From Chthoniobacter flavus (lineage in GTDB: Bacteria; Verrucomicrobiota; Verrucomicrobiia; Chthoniobacterales; Chthoniobacteraceae): DNA of 40,232 nt. The position numbers and the translations under genes are program-made. The notes below the pieces were generated by a model that was not told the origin of the DNA, ran no database searches, and saw nothing but the letters and a program-made list of their open reading frames with translations. The DNA lies in NCBI GenBank assembly GCA_945860355.1, contig CAMARB010000013.1:1-40232 (forward strand). The letters run 5' to 3'. Shown piece by piece: positions 1 to 6,806 of the stretch (position 1 is its first letter; the number at the start of each line of letters is the position of its first letter).

Positions 1-705
1 GAAACGGGGCCTTGAGGGACGCCTCCAGGCGGCGGTTCTCCTCCAGGATCCTCTCGTGCGCCGCCTTCCATGCGGTCTTCAGCTCCCGGGTCTTCTCCGG
101 ATCCACGTCCAGGTCGATCTCGCTGCGGACGGTCCCGGTGAAGGTCGCCAGCATCCGGTAATAGTCTTTGGTCGGAATGGGGTCGTATTTGTGGTCGTGG
201 CAGCGGGCGCACCCGACGCTCAGCCCTAGAAAAGCCGCCCCCGTGGTGGAGAGCATGTCGTCCAAGTCCTCATACCGGACCCGTTCCAGCTCGTTGACGG
301 TGACCGTGGTGGGGAAAACGCCGAGGCTCAGAAAAGCCGTGGCCGCCAGCGCCCTCGGGTTCCCGGGGGCGAACTCGTCGCCGGCAATCTGCCACTGCAC
401 AAACTGCGAAAACGGCAGGTCGGCGTTGAACGCTTGGATGAGAAAATCGCGGTAATGATGCGAGCCCACCCGGTCGTAATCGTGCTCGAACCCGGAGCTT
501 TCCCCGTAGCGGGCAACATCCATCCAGTGACGGGCCCAGCGTTCTCCGTAGGCGGGGCGGGAAAGCAATTCGTCGATGAGCTTGGGCCAGGCCTCCGGCG
601 AGGGATCCTTTTCAAAGCGCGCCACCTCCTCGGGCGTCGGGGGCAGTCCGGTGAGATCCAGTGTGGCCCTGCGGATCAGGATGCCCCGGCTCGCACTTGG
701 CGCAA
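1..705 (-). pseudogene. DUF1549 (PSCyt2) domain protein, 5'-truncated fragment
   Basis: The minus strand reads without interruption through a typical DUF1549 domain. Visible landmarks are LIRRATLDLTGLPPTPEEV near the 5' end, RWARHWMDVARYGESSGFEHD in the middle and the haem-like GCARCHDHKYDPIP (CxxCH) motif, then about 60 more residues before the window edge. Proteins of this family, abundant in Planctomycetes and Verrucomicrobia, are large exported proteins usually preceded by a cytochrome-c-like PSCyt1 domain and followed by DUF1553. Here the signal peptide and everything upstream of the first DUF1549 motif are missing. The frame runs into the terminal inverted repeat of the element at 706-942 and hits an in-frame stop at 725-727, with no start codon between. 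It is probably a dead remnant; the 3' part lies outside the window. The family role is thought to be in polysaccharide utilisation but is not well established. Confidence 0.8.
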
Positions 706-942
706 GGGACAGACCTGAATGGCGCTAAGATAAGCTCACTTTGGGAGGTTTGCGGTGTCTCGGTGGGGGAAAAGTGGCACAGGCTTCCAGCCTGTGATCT
801 GTGACAGTCACAGCCAGGATGGCTGTGCCACTTTGGGCTCCACCGGCGGCGTGAGCTTTTGCCAAGCCTCCATACTCGGAGATTTGCAGAGGACGGTATC
901 GTCCCAAATGGTCCTTAAGTTAGCGCCATTCGGGTCTGTCCC
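706..942. mobile_element. TIR-bounded non-coding element, copy 1 (MITE/REP-like)
   Basis: The left end reads GGGACAGACCTGAATGGCGC and the right end, on the opposite strand, reads GGGACAGACCCGAATGGCGC: a terminal inverted repeat of about 23 bp with one mismatch. The 237-bp interior has no credible gene. Its core (774-831) can fold into a clover-like shape: an outer stem GTGGCACAG/CTGTGCCAC encloses hairpins CACAGGCT-AGCCTGTG, GTGAC-GTCAC and CACAGCC-GGCTGTG. A diverged second copy is at about 34551-34822. No target-site duplication is visible. The element lies exactly between a lactonase without its C-terminus and a DUF1549 gene without its N-terminus. It has no transposase, so mobilisation in trans is an inference. 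Confidence 0.75.
774..831. repeat. Multi-hairpin REP-like core inside element copy 1
   Basis: Three adjacent palindromes lie inside an outer GTGGCACAG/CTGTGCCAC stem. The same block recurs, with a few substitutions, at 34656-34710 in the second element copy. Conservation of the stems in both copies points to structure rather than coding as the conserved property. Confidence 0.7.
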
Positions 943-1820
943 TGGGACGTCAGTGCGCCGGTTTGGGGATCGATCGAAAACACGGCGAGGCTGTCGTGGC
1001 CGCGGGTGGAGGCGTAGGCGAACCGTCCGTCGGCGCTGAGATGCAGGTCGGCGCAAGTGCCTTTGGCGGGATCCCAGTCGGGCGGCACGGTGGGCGCCGC
1101 CTGCCGGCTTTTGAGCGTTCCGGTGGCTGGGTCGTAATGCCAGAGCGCGACGCTTTTGGCCTGTTCGTTGATGAAATAAACCCAGCGGCCGTTGGGATGG
1201 AATTGCATGTGCCGGGGGCCTTCCCCGGGGCCGGCGATCGCGTGGGGGGGGCTGTTGTGGGTGAGCGCGCCGGAGTCGGCGTCAAACCGGAGTTGCTCGA
1301 TTTTGTTGAGTTCGCCGGCATGCGGCACAAAGGCGAACCGGTTGGCCGGATCGGTTTGGATGCAGTGGGCCTTTTTTCCGGTGGGCAGGGTGACCAGAGG
1401 CGCGCCCTGGATGACCCCGTTGGTGATGGCGGAAACCGCCGCCACGCCCTCGCTGTAAGACGCCGAAAGCAGCCAGCGCCCCGTGTTGTCAGGGCGGATA
1501 TAAACCGGGTTGAACCCGGCCGGCGCCAGCGCCGGCTCGCCCAGGCTGCCCGTCTTGGGATCCACAGCCAGGGACGCGAACTCTTTGGTGGAGCGCACGG
1601 CGGCGTAGAGATGTTTGCGATCCGCGCTCAGGGCCAGGCTGCCGGGGGCGCCGGGTAGATCCCTCGCACCGGTCCTGGTGAGGTCGCCGGTGGCGGGATC
1701 CATCGCGTAGATGGCGATCCTGTTGTCGCCGCCCTCGGAGACGTAGAGGGTGAACGGAGCGCCCGGCGCGGCTTGGAGGAGCAGTTGGGCGCAAAGGCCG
1801 AGGAGGAGTAGCTTTTTCAC
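915..1820 (-). CDS. Exported lactonase-family (6-phosphogluconolactonase-like) beta-propeller, C-terminally truncated
   Basis: This 301-residue protein starts at GTG (1818-1820). Its N-terminal signal peptide has a leucine-rich core and ends near AAPGA. The body has the repeated blades of the lactonase / YncE-like seven-bladed propeller family: FTLYVSEGG, GRWLLSASYSEGVAAV, PGEGPRHMQFHPNGRWVYFINE and ADLHLSADGRFAYASTRGHDSL. Family members usually continue with one more strand set (about 50 residues) after SLAVFSIDPQTGALT. Here the frame instead enters the terminal repeat of the element at 706-942 and stops after RMALT, residues encoded by the element. The last blade is therefore missing and the product is probably inactive or unstable. 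The gene lies 31 bp after the esterase gene on the same strand, consistent with an original esterase-lactonase operon. Substrate is unknown; many exported members of this family are not true phosphogluconolactonases. Confidence 0.82.
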   Translation of the reverse strand: MKKLLLLGLCAQLLLQAAPGAPFTLYVSEGGDNRIAIYAMDPATGDLTRTGARDLPGAPGSLALSADRKHLYAAVRSTKEFASLAVDPKTGSLGEPALAPAGFNPVYIRPDNTGRWLLSASYSEGVAAVSAITNGVIQGAPLVTLPTGKKAHCIQTDPANRFAFVPHAGELNKIEQLRFDADSGALTHNSPPHAIAGPGEGPRHMQFHPNGRWVYFINEQAKSVALWHYDPATGTLKSRQAAPTVPPDWDPAKGTCADLHLSADGRFAYASTRGHDSLAVFSIDPQTGALTSQGQTRMALT

Positions 1821-1851
1821 GTTGGGAAAGTGAGGAATCGGCGGGCTGGGG

Positions 1852-3093
1852 TCAGGGCGTGATTTCGACCGGGGTGCTCACGACGGCGTCGCGTTCGTCG
1901 GTGACGGTGAGGAACCAGGTGTTGGCGTCCGCCGGGGGCTTGGGCGCGGTGACGGTGTGGCCGGCGATGCTGGCCGTCACGGTGACCCAGCTGCGTTTTG
2001 AGCGCGGCCCCGTGTCGGTCGTGTAGTGGAGTTGGGCGGATTTGAGCGCGGTGGCGGAGGGACAGGCGACCTCCACCGTGTCGGCCTTGATCACCGGGTT
2101 GCCGGGGACCGGCAGCGGTGTTCCCGCCCGGCAAAGGGAATCGATAAACAATCCGATTTCTTTCGGCGCCCAGCCCGGCTGATGGCCGTGGGCCATTTTG
2201 ACCTCGATCCGCATCTGTTTTTTGCCGGGCACAACGCCGTAAGTTTTCATGTAGCTGTCGAGCACGTAGTGGACGTCGTTGGTGCCGTTCACGAAGAAAA
2301 TGGGGACCCGGCAGCGCGGGAGCAGGCTGCTGGGGTCGTATTCCTTGACCCATTGGCTTTTGCGGTCGCCGAGCTTGTCGATGCTTGGTTTTTGGACCGA
2401 TTCGCCTTCGTGGAGGAAACCGCAGCCGTAAACGGGCACGGCGGCTTTGAACCGGTCGTCGAGGGATGCGGCCAGGCAGGTCGTGTAACCGCCCCAGCTA
2501 ATTCCGGTGACGGCCGTGTGGTCCGGGTCGACCTCCGGGAAACTGCGCAGCAGGCTGTGGGCGCGGATCACGCTGGCGGCGGCATGGAACGGCCAATCGT
2601 CGCTGGTGTCGCCTCCGATCGAGTCGAATTTCTCGGGATGCCCGTGGTTGGGGCCGCCGTTGGGGAGCCGGGTGCGGGATTTGGGGTTGTGGGCGTTGGC
2701 TTTTGGGAGGCCGTTTGCGTCGAACTCCGGGTCGGGCGGGCGGGACCCGCTGAGGTCCATGGCGATGGCTGCGTAGCCGCGTTTGGCCCAGAGATGGACC
2801 CATTCGGCAAAGGCCGTGCCGCCGCCGCCGTGGATGAGCACGACTCCGGGGAACTTTGCGCCCGGTTTGGCTTCCCCGAGCGTGGCCGGGGACGCGTAGA
2901 ACGCGAAGACGTCGGTGGGGTGGGCCTGAAAGACTTCACCTCGGTAGGTGAGCGAGTGGATCGGTTGATCCTGCCGCAGCCAGCTCATCGCGGGCACGGT
3001 GTTCTTGAGGGCGGTGAGATCCCAGGGGCCGACTTGTTGGGCTTGCAGGGAGGCGGCGAGCAGAAGCGCGCAGAAAAAGGGGGGCATCTTCAT
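1852..3093 (-). CDS. Exported alpha/beta-hydrolase (acetyl-xylan esterase / dienelactone-hydrolase type)
   Basis: The protein has 413 residues from ATG 3091-3093, beginning MKMPPFFCALLLAASLQAQQ, a clear signal peptide. The hydrolase core has an oxyanion-hole region at VVLIHGGGGTAF (about 85-94), a nucleophile elbow GISWGGY with Ser199, an acid candidate Asp273 in NGTNDVHY and a His302/His304 candidate in AHGHQ. The C-terminal 80 residues (from about 335) form a separate beta-rich domain like that seen after PhoPQ-activated or glucuronoyl/acetyl esterase cores. The role is probably cleavage of an ester on a carbohydrate or similar secreted substrate. The open frame extends 5' to 3285, but that extension is eleven SIP tripeptides translated from the minisatellite at 3167-3265, so I chose the signal-peptide ATG. 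No Shine-Dalgarno sequence is obvious. It is probably the first gene of an operon with the lactonase. Confidence 0.85.
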   Translation of the reverse strand: MKMPPFFCALLLAASLQAQQVGPWDLTALKNTVPAMSWLRQDQPIHSLTYRGEVFQAHPTDVFAFYASPATLGEAKPGAKFPGVVLIHGGGGTAFAEWVHLWAKRGYAAIAMDLSGSRPPDPEFDANGLPKANAHNPKSRTRLPNGGPNHGHPEKFDSIGGDTSDDWPFHAAASVIRAHSLLRSFPEVDPDHTAVTGISWGGYTTCLAASLDDRFKAAVPVYGCGFLHEGESVQKPSIDKLGDRKSQWVKEYDPSSLLPRCRVPIFFVNGTNDVHYVLDSYMKTYGVVPGKKQMRIEVKMAHGHQPGWAPKEIGLFIDSLCRAGTPLPVPGNPVIKADTVEVACPSATALKSAQLHYTTDTGPRSKRSWVTVTASIAGHTVTAPKPPADANTWFLTVTDERDAVVSTPVEITP

Positions 3094-3166
3094 GGGGTCG
3101 ATGAAAGGCGGGAGATGTGCGATTTCCAACCCGGTTTTTTGAAAGGCGCAGCGCGACCGCGAACGC

Positions 3167-3265
3167 GGGATGGACGGGATGGACGGGATGGACGGGATGG
3201 ACGGGATGGACGGGATGGACGGGATGGACGGGATGGACGGGATGGACGGGATGGACGGGATGGAC
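3167..3265. repeat. Minisatellite, 11 perfect units of GGGATGGAC (9 bp)
   Basis: Eleven uninterrupted copies of the 9-mer GGGATGGAC occupy 99 bp, followed by a partial GGG. The units are identical, so the array is young or being homogenised. It sits in the divergent gap between the esterase (start 3093, minus) and the DUF6263-like gene (start 3400, plus). A related 9-mer array is at 36333-36378. Confidence 0.95.
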
Positions 3266-3399
3266 GGGCGGGGGGAGATCCGCAAGCCGGGGGAGGGTCT
3301 TTACTTGAGCGCGGGCCCCGGGCGGGATAGAAACGGGCCGCGCCGGGAACAGCCGCCGCTGCTCCAACTCAACGCGAGGTCCCATTGTTTCCCCCTTCT

Positions 3400-4350
3400 A
3401 TGAAAACTCTCTCCCGTTCCCTCCTTGTTTTTGCCGTTTCCACTTTTAGCGCCGGTTCGCTGGCATGGGGCCAGGCCGTTGAGCTCAAGCAGCAGTGGCA
3501 GATCGGGAAACGGTATGTGCTGGCTGTGGAGAAGGAGCAATCCACCGCGATGGAGATCGCCGGGCAGAAGATGGACCAGAAGATGCACATGCTCATCGAG
3601 ACCTCCACGACGGTGGGGCCTCACGAGGACGGCAAACAAAAACGGCTGACCACACAAATGAGCCGGATCGCGATGGACATGAACATGGCCGGCGAGGCGA
3701 TGGGGTTTGACTCCGACAAACCTCAGAAAAACGACGCGCAGGGCTTCGGTTCAGTGGGCAAAGAATTTAGCCGTGTGATCGGCAAGAAACTCAAGCTGGT
3801 TGCCAATGAGAAGGATGAAGTCACCGATATCGAGAACTTCGAGGAGTTTGCGGGAGAACTGGGGCCGCAAGTCGCCGGCAATCCGCTGGGGCAGATGTTC
3901 ACCAAGAAATCGATGTTGGACATGTTCAAGCAGAGCGGTTTGCAGGCGATGCCGGCCGGGGCGGTTAAGCCGGGCGACTCATGGGATTGGAACCAGAAAA
4001 TGGAGCTCCTCGGGTTTATCGAGATGGGGGGCAAATACACGTTTAAGGGCATGGCGGAGCGCGGCGGTGTGCCCTGCGCGGAAGTGGCCATGCAAGGGGA
4101 GCTCATTAATTATCAAGCGGCTGCACCCGAGCCGGGGGCTGCAGCGCAGGTCCCCAGTATGCAGATCAACAGCCTCAAGCTCACGGGCACGGTGTGGTTC
4201 GACACCGCGTTGGGGATGACACGCGAGATGGTGATGCATCAGGCCATGGAAATGGAGATGGAGAACCCCATCGCCAAGGGGCAGAAAATGACCCTTCCCA
4301 CCAAACAGGTGGTCACCGTGAAGCTGAAGAAAGTCGAGGACGCCAAGTAA
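3400..4350 (+). CDS. Exported DUF6263-like protein
   Basis: The protein has 316 residues from ATG 3400, MKTLSRSLLVFAVSTFSAGSLAWGQA, with a signal peptide probably cleaved after WGQA. The mature part contains QWQIGKRYVLAVEKEQSTAMEIAG, a motif FSRVIGKKLKLVANEKDEVTDIENFEE, PAGAVKPGDSWDW and a C-terminal ALGMTREMVMHQAMEMEM stretch, the layout of DUF6263-type periplasmic proteins. It is unusually rich in methionine. No catalytic residues are recognisable and function is unknown. The start codon follows a pyrimidine-rich leader (TTTCCCCCTTCT) with no Shine-Dalgarno sequence. Upstream starts in the same frame would put residues before the signal peptide and are less likely. It converges on the TolC-like gene with a 49-bp gap. 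Confidence 0.75.
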   Translation: MKTLSRSLLVFAVSTFSAGSLAWGQAVELKQQWQIGKRYVLAVEKEQSTAMEIAGQKMDQKMHMLIETSTTVGPHEDGKQKRLTTQMSRIAMDMNMAGEAMGFDSDKPQKNDAQGFGSVGKEFSRVIGKKLKLVANEKDEVTDIENFEEFAGELGPQVAGNPLGQMFTKKSMLDMFKQSGLQAMPAGAVKPGDSWDWNQKMELLGFIEMGGKYTFKGMAERGGVPCAEVAMQGELINYQAAAPEPGAAAQVPSMQINSLKLTGTVWFDTALGMTREMVMHQAMEMEMENPIAKGQKMTLPTKQVVTVKLKKVEDAK

Positions 4351-4399
4351 GTCCCCGGTGGCGGATTGCGCGGGGCCTCCTGCGTGGGCGCTCTTTGGG

Positions 4400-5742
4400 C
4401 TAGCGCACTTGGGCCGGAACCAAAGCGCCCCGGGCGCGTTGCAGGGCGTATTGCGCTTTGTTCTGCTCGGCCAGGATCGTGAGGTAATCGAGCCGGGCCC
4501 GGGTGAGATCCTGTTCGGACTGGATGGTTTCAAGCACCACGCCCACCCCGAATTCCCGGCGTTCCCGGGCCAGATCCAGGGTTTTTCCGGCCGACTCCAG
4601 GGCGCGCCGGGTGGTGGCCAGTTGGGCGCTGAGCGCGTGGATCCGGGTGTGGCCGTCCACGACCTGGCGGATCACTTCATCCCGCGTCTTTTCCAATTCC
4701 AACGCGCTGGCGCGGACCCGGGCGTCGTGGGCGCGGATCCGGCCAAAGTCAAAGAGCCCCCCCCCGGGCCGATTCGCCAGGAGATCGAGGCATTGTAATC
4801 GGAGGCCTGGTCGAAGTTCCGCGGGCCGGGGTTGCCCACGCCGCCTCCGAGCCCGCCGTAGAAGGCCTGGGCGTTGGCATTGGGGATGAGCGGTCCGTAG
4901 ATCGCGCCTTGGCGGCTTTTTCTCGCGGCCTCAAGTTGGGCGGCGAACTGTTTGAGCTCGGGCCGGGCCGCGAGCGACTCGACGACAAGGGTGTCCAGGG
5001 AACGCGAGAGCGGGACGAGCTCCAGGGGTTGGAGGCCGGAATCCGCCGCGCGCAGGGCCACGGTGGAGTCCAGGCGCAGGAGTTGGGCGAGCCGGGTGCC
5101 CGCGAGTTTGGACTGTTCCCTGGCCTGGGCCAGGATGAGCCGGTTGCGTTCCACCTGGGTTTGGGAGCGGTGCACGTCGCCTTTGAACGCGAGGCCGGCG
5201 TCGGCGGCCTGCCGGATCTGGGATTCGTAGTCCTCGGCAATGCCCACCGCGTCCTGGGCAACGGCTTCGGCGGCGTGTGCGCGGACCAGATCGAAATAGG
5301 CGCACGCCGTCTGGAACACCGTTTCCTGGCGTTGCACTTCGGAGCGGTGCTGGGCGGCCTTGCGCAGCTGGTGCGTGGAGAGGCTGGCGAAAAGGGCTTC
5401 CCCCAAGTCCACCTGCGCGGCGAGGGCGCCGCCCGCCGTGAACTGTTCTTTGTCCGCGTTGAGGATGGCGCCGGCCACGTCCTGCAGGTTGCCCTCGTGC
5501 CGCCGGTAACCGAGTCCCGGGCTGAGGCTCGGGAAAAACTGCCCCACCGCGATCCGCGCGTTGGCGTCGGCTTCCGCCGCTTTTTCCCGGGCGATTTGGA
5601 CTTCGAGATTGTTGGCGCCGGCCAGGCGCAGGGCCGTGGCCAGGTCGATCCGCTGCGGGCTGGGGGGCTTGGATGCGGCCGGGCTTTCCTGCGCCCCCAT
5701 CAAAACCGCGCAGAGGACCGGGAGGAGAACGCGTTTTTTCAT
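4400..5742 (-). CDS. TolC-family outer-membrane efflux channel, frameshifted at a G9 tract
   Basis: The protein begins MKKRVLLPVLCAVLMGAQESPA at 5742 (signal peptide) and carries two outer-membrane efflux (OEP) halves with long amphipathic helices, such as ALRLAGANNLEVQIAREKAAEADANARIAVGQFFPSLSPG and RLDSTVAL. At 4757-4765 the plus strand has nine C. With nine, the frame goes off into SLTLAGSAPTTPG and stops near 4672. With ten, it would read PGGGLFDFGRIRAHDARVRASALELEKTRDEV, the canonical TolC LFDFGR motif, and continue to the stop at 4400. Corrected length is 447 residues, normal for the family. The start overlaps the adaptor stop by four bases (ATGA), so it is the last gene of the RND operon. 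The shift may be a sequencing error, a real mutation or a phase-variable tract. Confidence 0.85.
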
Positions 5743-6806
5743 GGGGTCGTTTGCACGGGTTGACCGTCGGTGAGAACCCGTTTTCCCGGAAGGAGAATGG
5801 GGTCCTCCGGGCCGACTCCGGTGAGCAGCTCCGCGTGGGTGCCGTCGTTGAATCCCAGGGTCACCGGGGTTTTTTTGGCTTTCCCGTCCACCCACTTGAA
5901 AACGAAAGCGGCGGTTTTCTCCATGACCACGCCGTCCACCGGGATGAGCAGGGCGTTTTGATGCTGTTCGACGCCGATTTTTGCCGTGGCGAACATGCCG
6001 GGTCGCAGGACGAGGTCCGCGTTGGGGATGTCGGCCTCCACGAGCATGGTGCGGGTGCTTTCCTCCAGCGCATAACTCAGGCGCGAGATCTTGCAGTCGA
6101 ACGTGCGGCCCGGGAATTGTTCGAGGCTGATTTTGACCGGCTGACCCTCCTTGATCAGGGGCACCTCCAGTTCCGGGACGCCCGTGGCGGCGCGGATGGT
6201 GGTGAAATCCATGACGGTAAACAGGGCCGCGTTCTGCGGGGTGCTTCCGGTGGTGGCGGCGGGCGCAAACGCCCCGGGATCCATGTGCCGCATGGTGACG
6301 ATTCCCGGGAAAGGCGCGGTGATGCGGGCGAAGCCGAGCAGGGTCTCGGTGCGTTCCATGGACGCCTTGGCGGAGTCGAGCGCGCCGCGCATTTTGTCGA
6401 GCGCCTGGGGGAGGACGAGGTCCGGCGCTTTTTTCGCCGCCTCGTTGAGCCGTTGGAGTTCGGATTCGGCCACGCGCGCCTCGGCCTGGTACCTTTTCAG
6501 GTCGGCGGCCAGTTCTGGCACCTCGATTTCGGCGAGGGTCGCCCCGGCTTCCACCCGTTGCCCTTTGTCCACGGGGATTTTGGCGATGTACCCGGACACT
6601 TTGGAGTAAAGCGTGGCCTGTTGGTTGGCGCGCAGGTTGGCGGGCAGGGTGATGAACCGCAGGATGTCGCCGTGTTTGGCGCGGGCGACCGGCACCGCGG
6701 CCTGGGGGGGCTGGGGTGTCTGGGGGGGTGTCTCCGCGCCGGGCAGCGCCGGGGAGAAAAGGAGGAGCAGGCTCAGAGTGGATCCGGGCAGTTTCATGGG
6801 CGTCAT
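5739..6806 (-). CDS. RND efflux periplasmic adaptor (HlyD/MFP family)
   Basis: This 355-residue membrane-fusion protein has an N-terminal signal peptide (MTPMKLPGSTLSLLLLFSPALPGAE). It has a barrel-sandwich lipoyl-like half (FITLPANLRANQQATLYSKVSGYIAKIPVDKGQRVEAGATLAEIEVPE), an alpha-helical hairpin (about 110-160), the second lipoyl half (ITAPFPGIVTMRHMDPGAF) and a C-terminal beta-barrel / membrane-proximal region with RPGMFATAKIGV and DGVVMEKTAAFVFKW. It bridges the inner-membrane pump (encoded just upstream) and the TolC-like channel (just downstream). ATG at 6806 overlaps the stop of the pump gene by four bases, which favours this start over ATG 6797. ATGA overlaps at both ends indicate a coupled operon. 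The substrate cannot be inferred. Confidence 0.93.
   Translation of the reverse strand: MTPMKLPGSTLSLLLLFSPALPGAETPPQTPQPPQAAVPVARAKHGDILRFITLPANLRANQQATLYSKVSGYIAKIPVDKGQRVEAGATLAEIEVPELAADLKRYQAEARVAESELQRLNEAAKKAPDLVLPQALDKMRGALDSAKASMERTETLLGFARITAPFPGIVTMRHMDPGAFAPAATTGSTPQNAALFTVMDFTTIRAATGVPELEVPLIKEGQPVKISLEQFPGRTFDCKISRLSYALEESTRTMLVEADIPNADLVLRPGMFATAKIGVEQHQNALLIPVDGVVMEKTAAFVFKWVDGKAKKTPVTLGFNDGTHAELLTGVGPEDPILLPGKRVLTDGQPVQTTP

Noticed and set aside
3167-3265. Possible CRISPR array
   Set aside because: Units are 9 bp with no spacers and no cas genes are present.
3094-3285. 5' extension of the esterase frame with eleven SIP repeats
   Set aside because: It is the minisatellite read on the minus strand, placed before a proper signal peptide with its own ATG.
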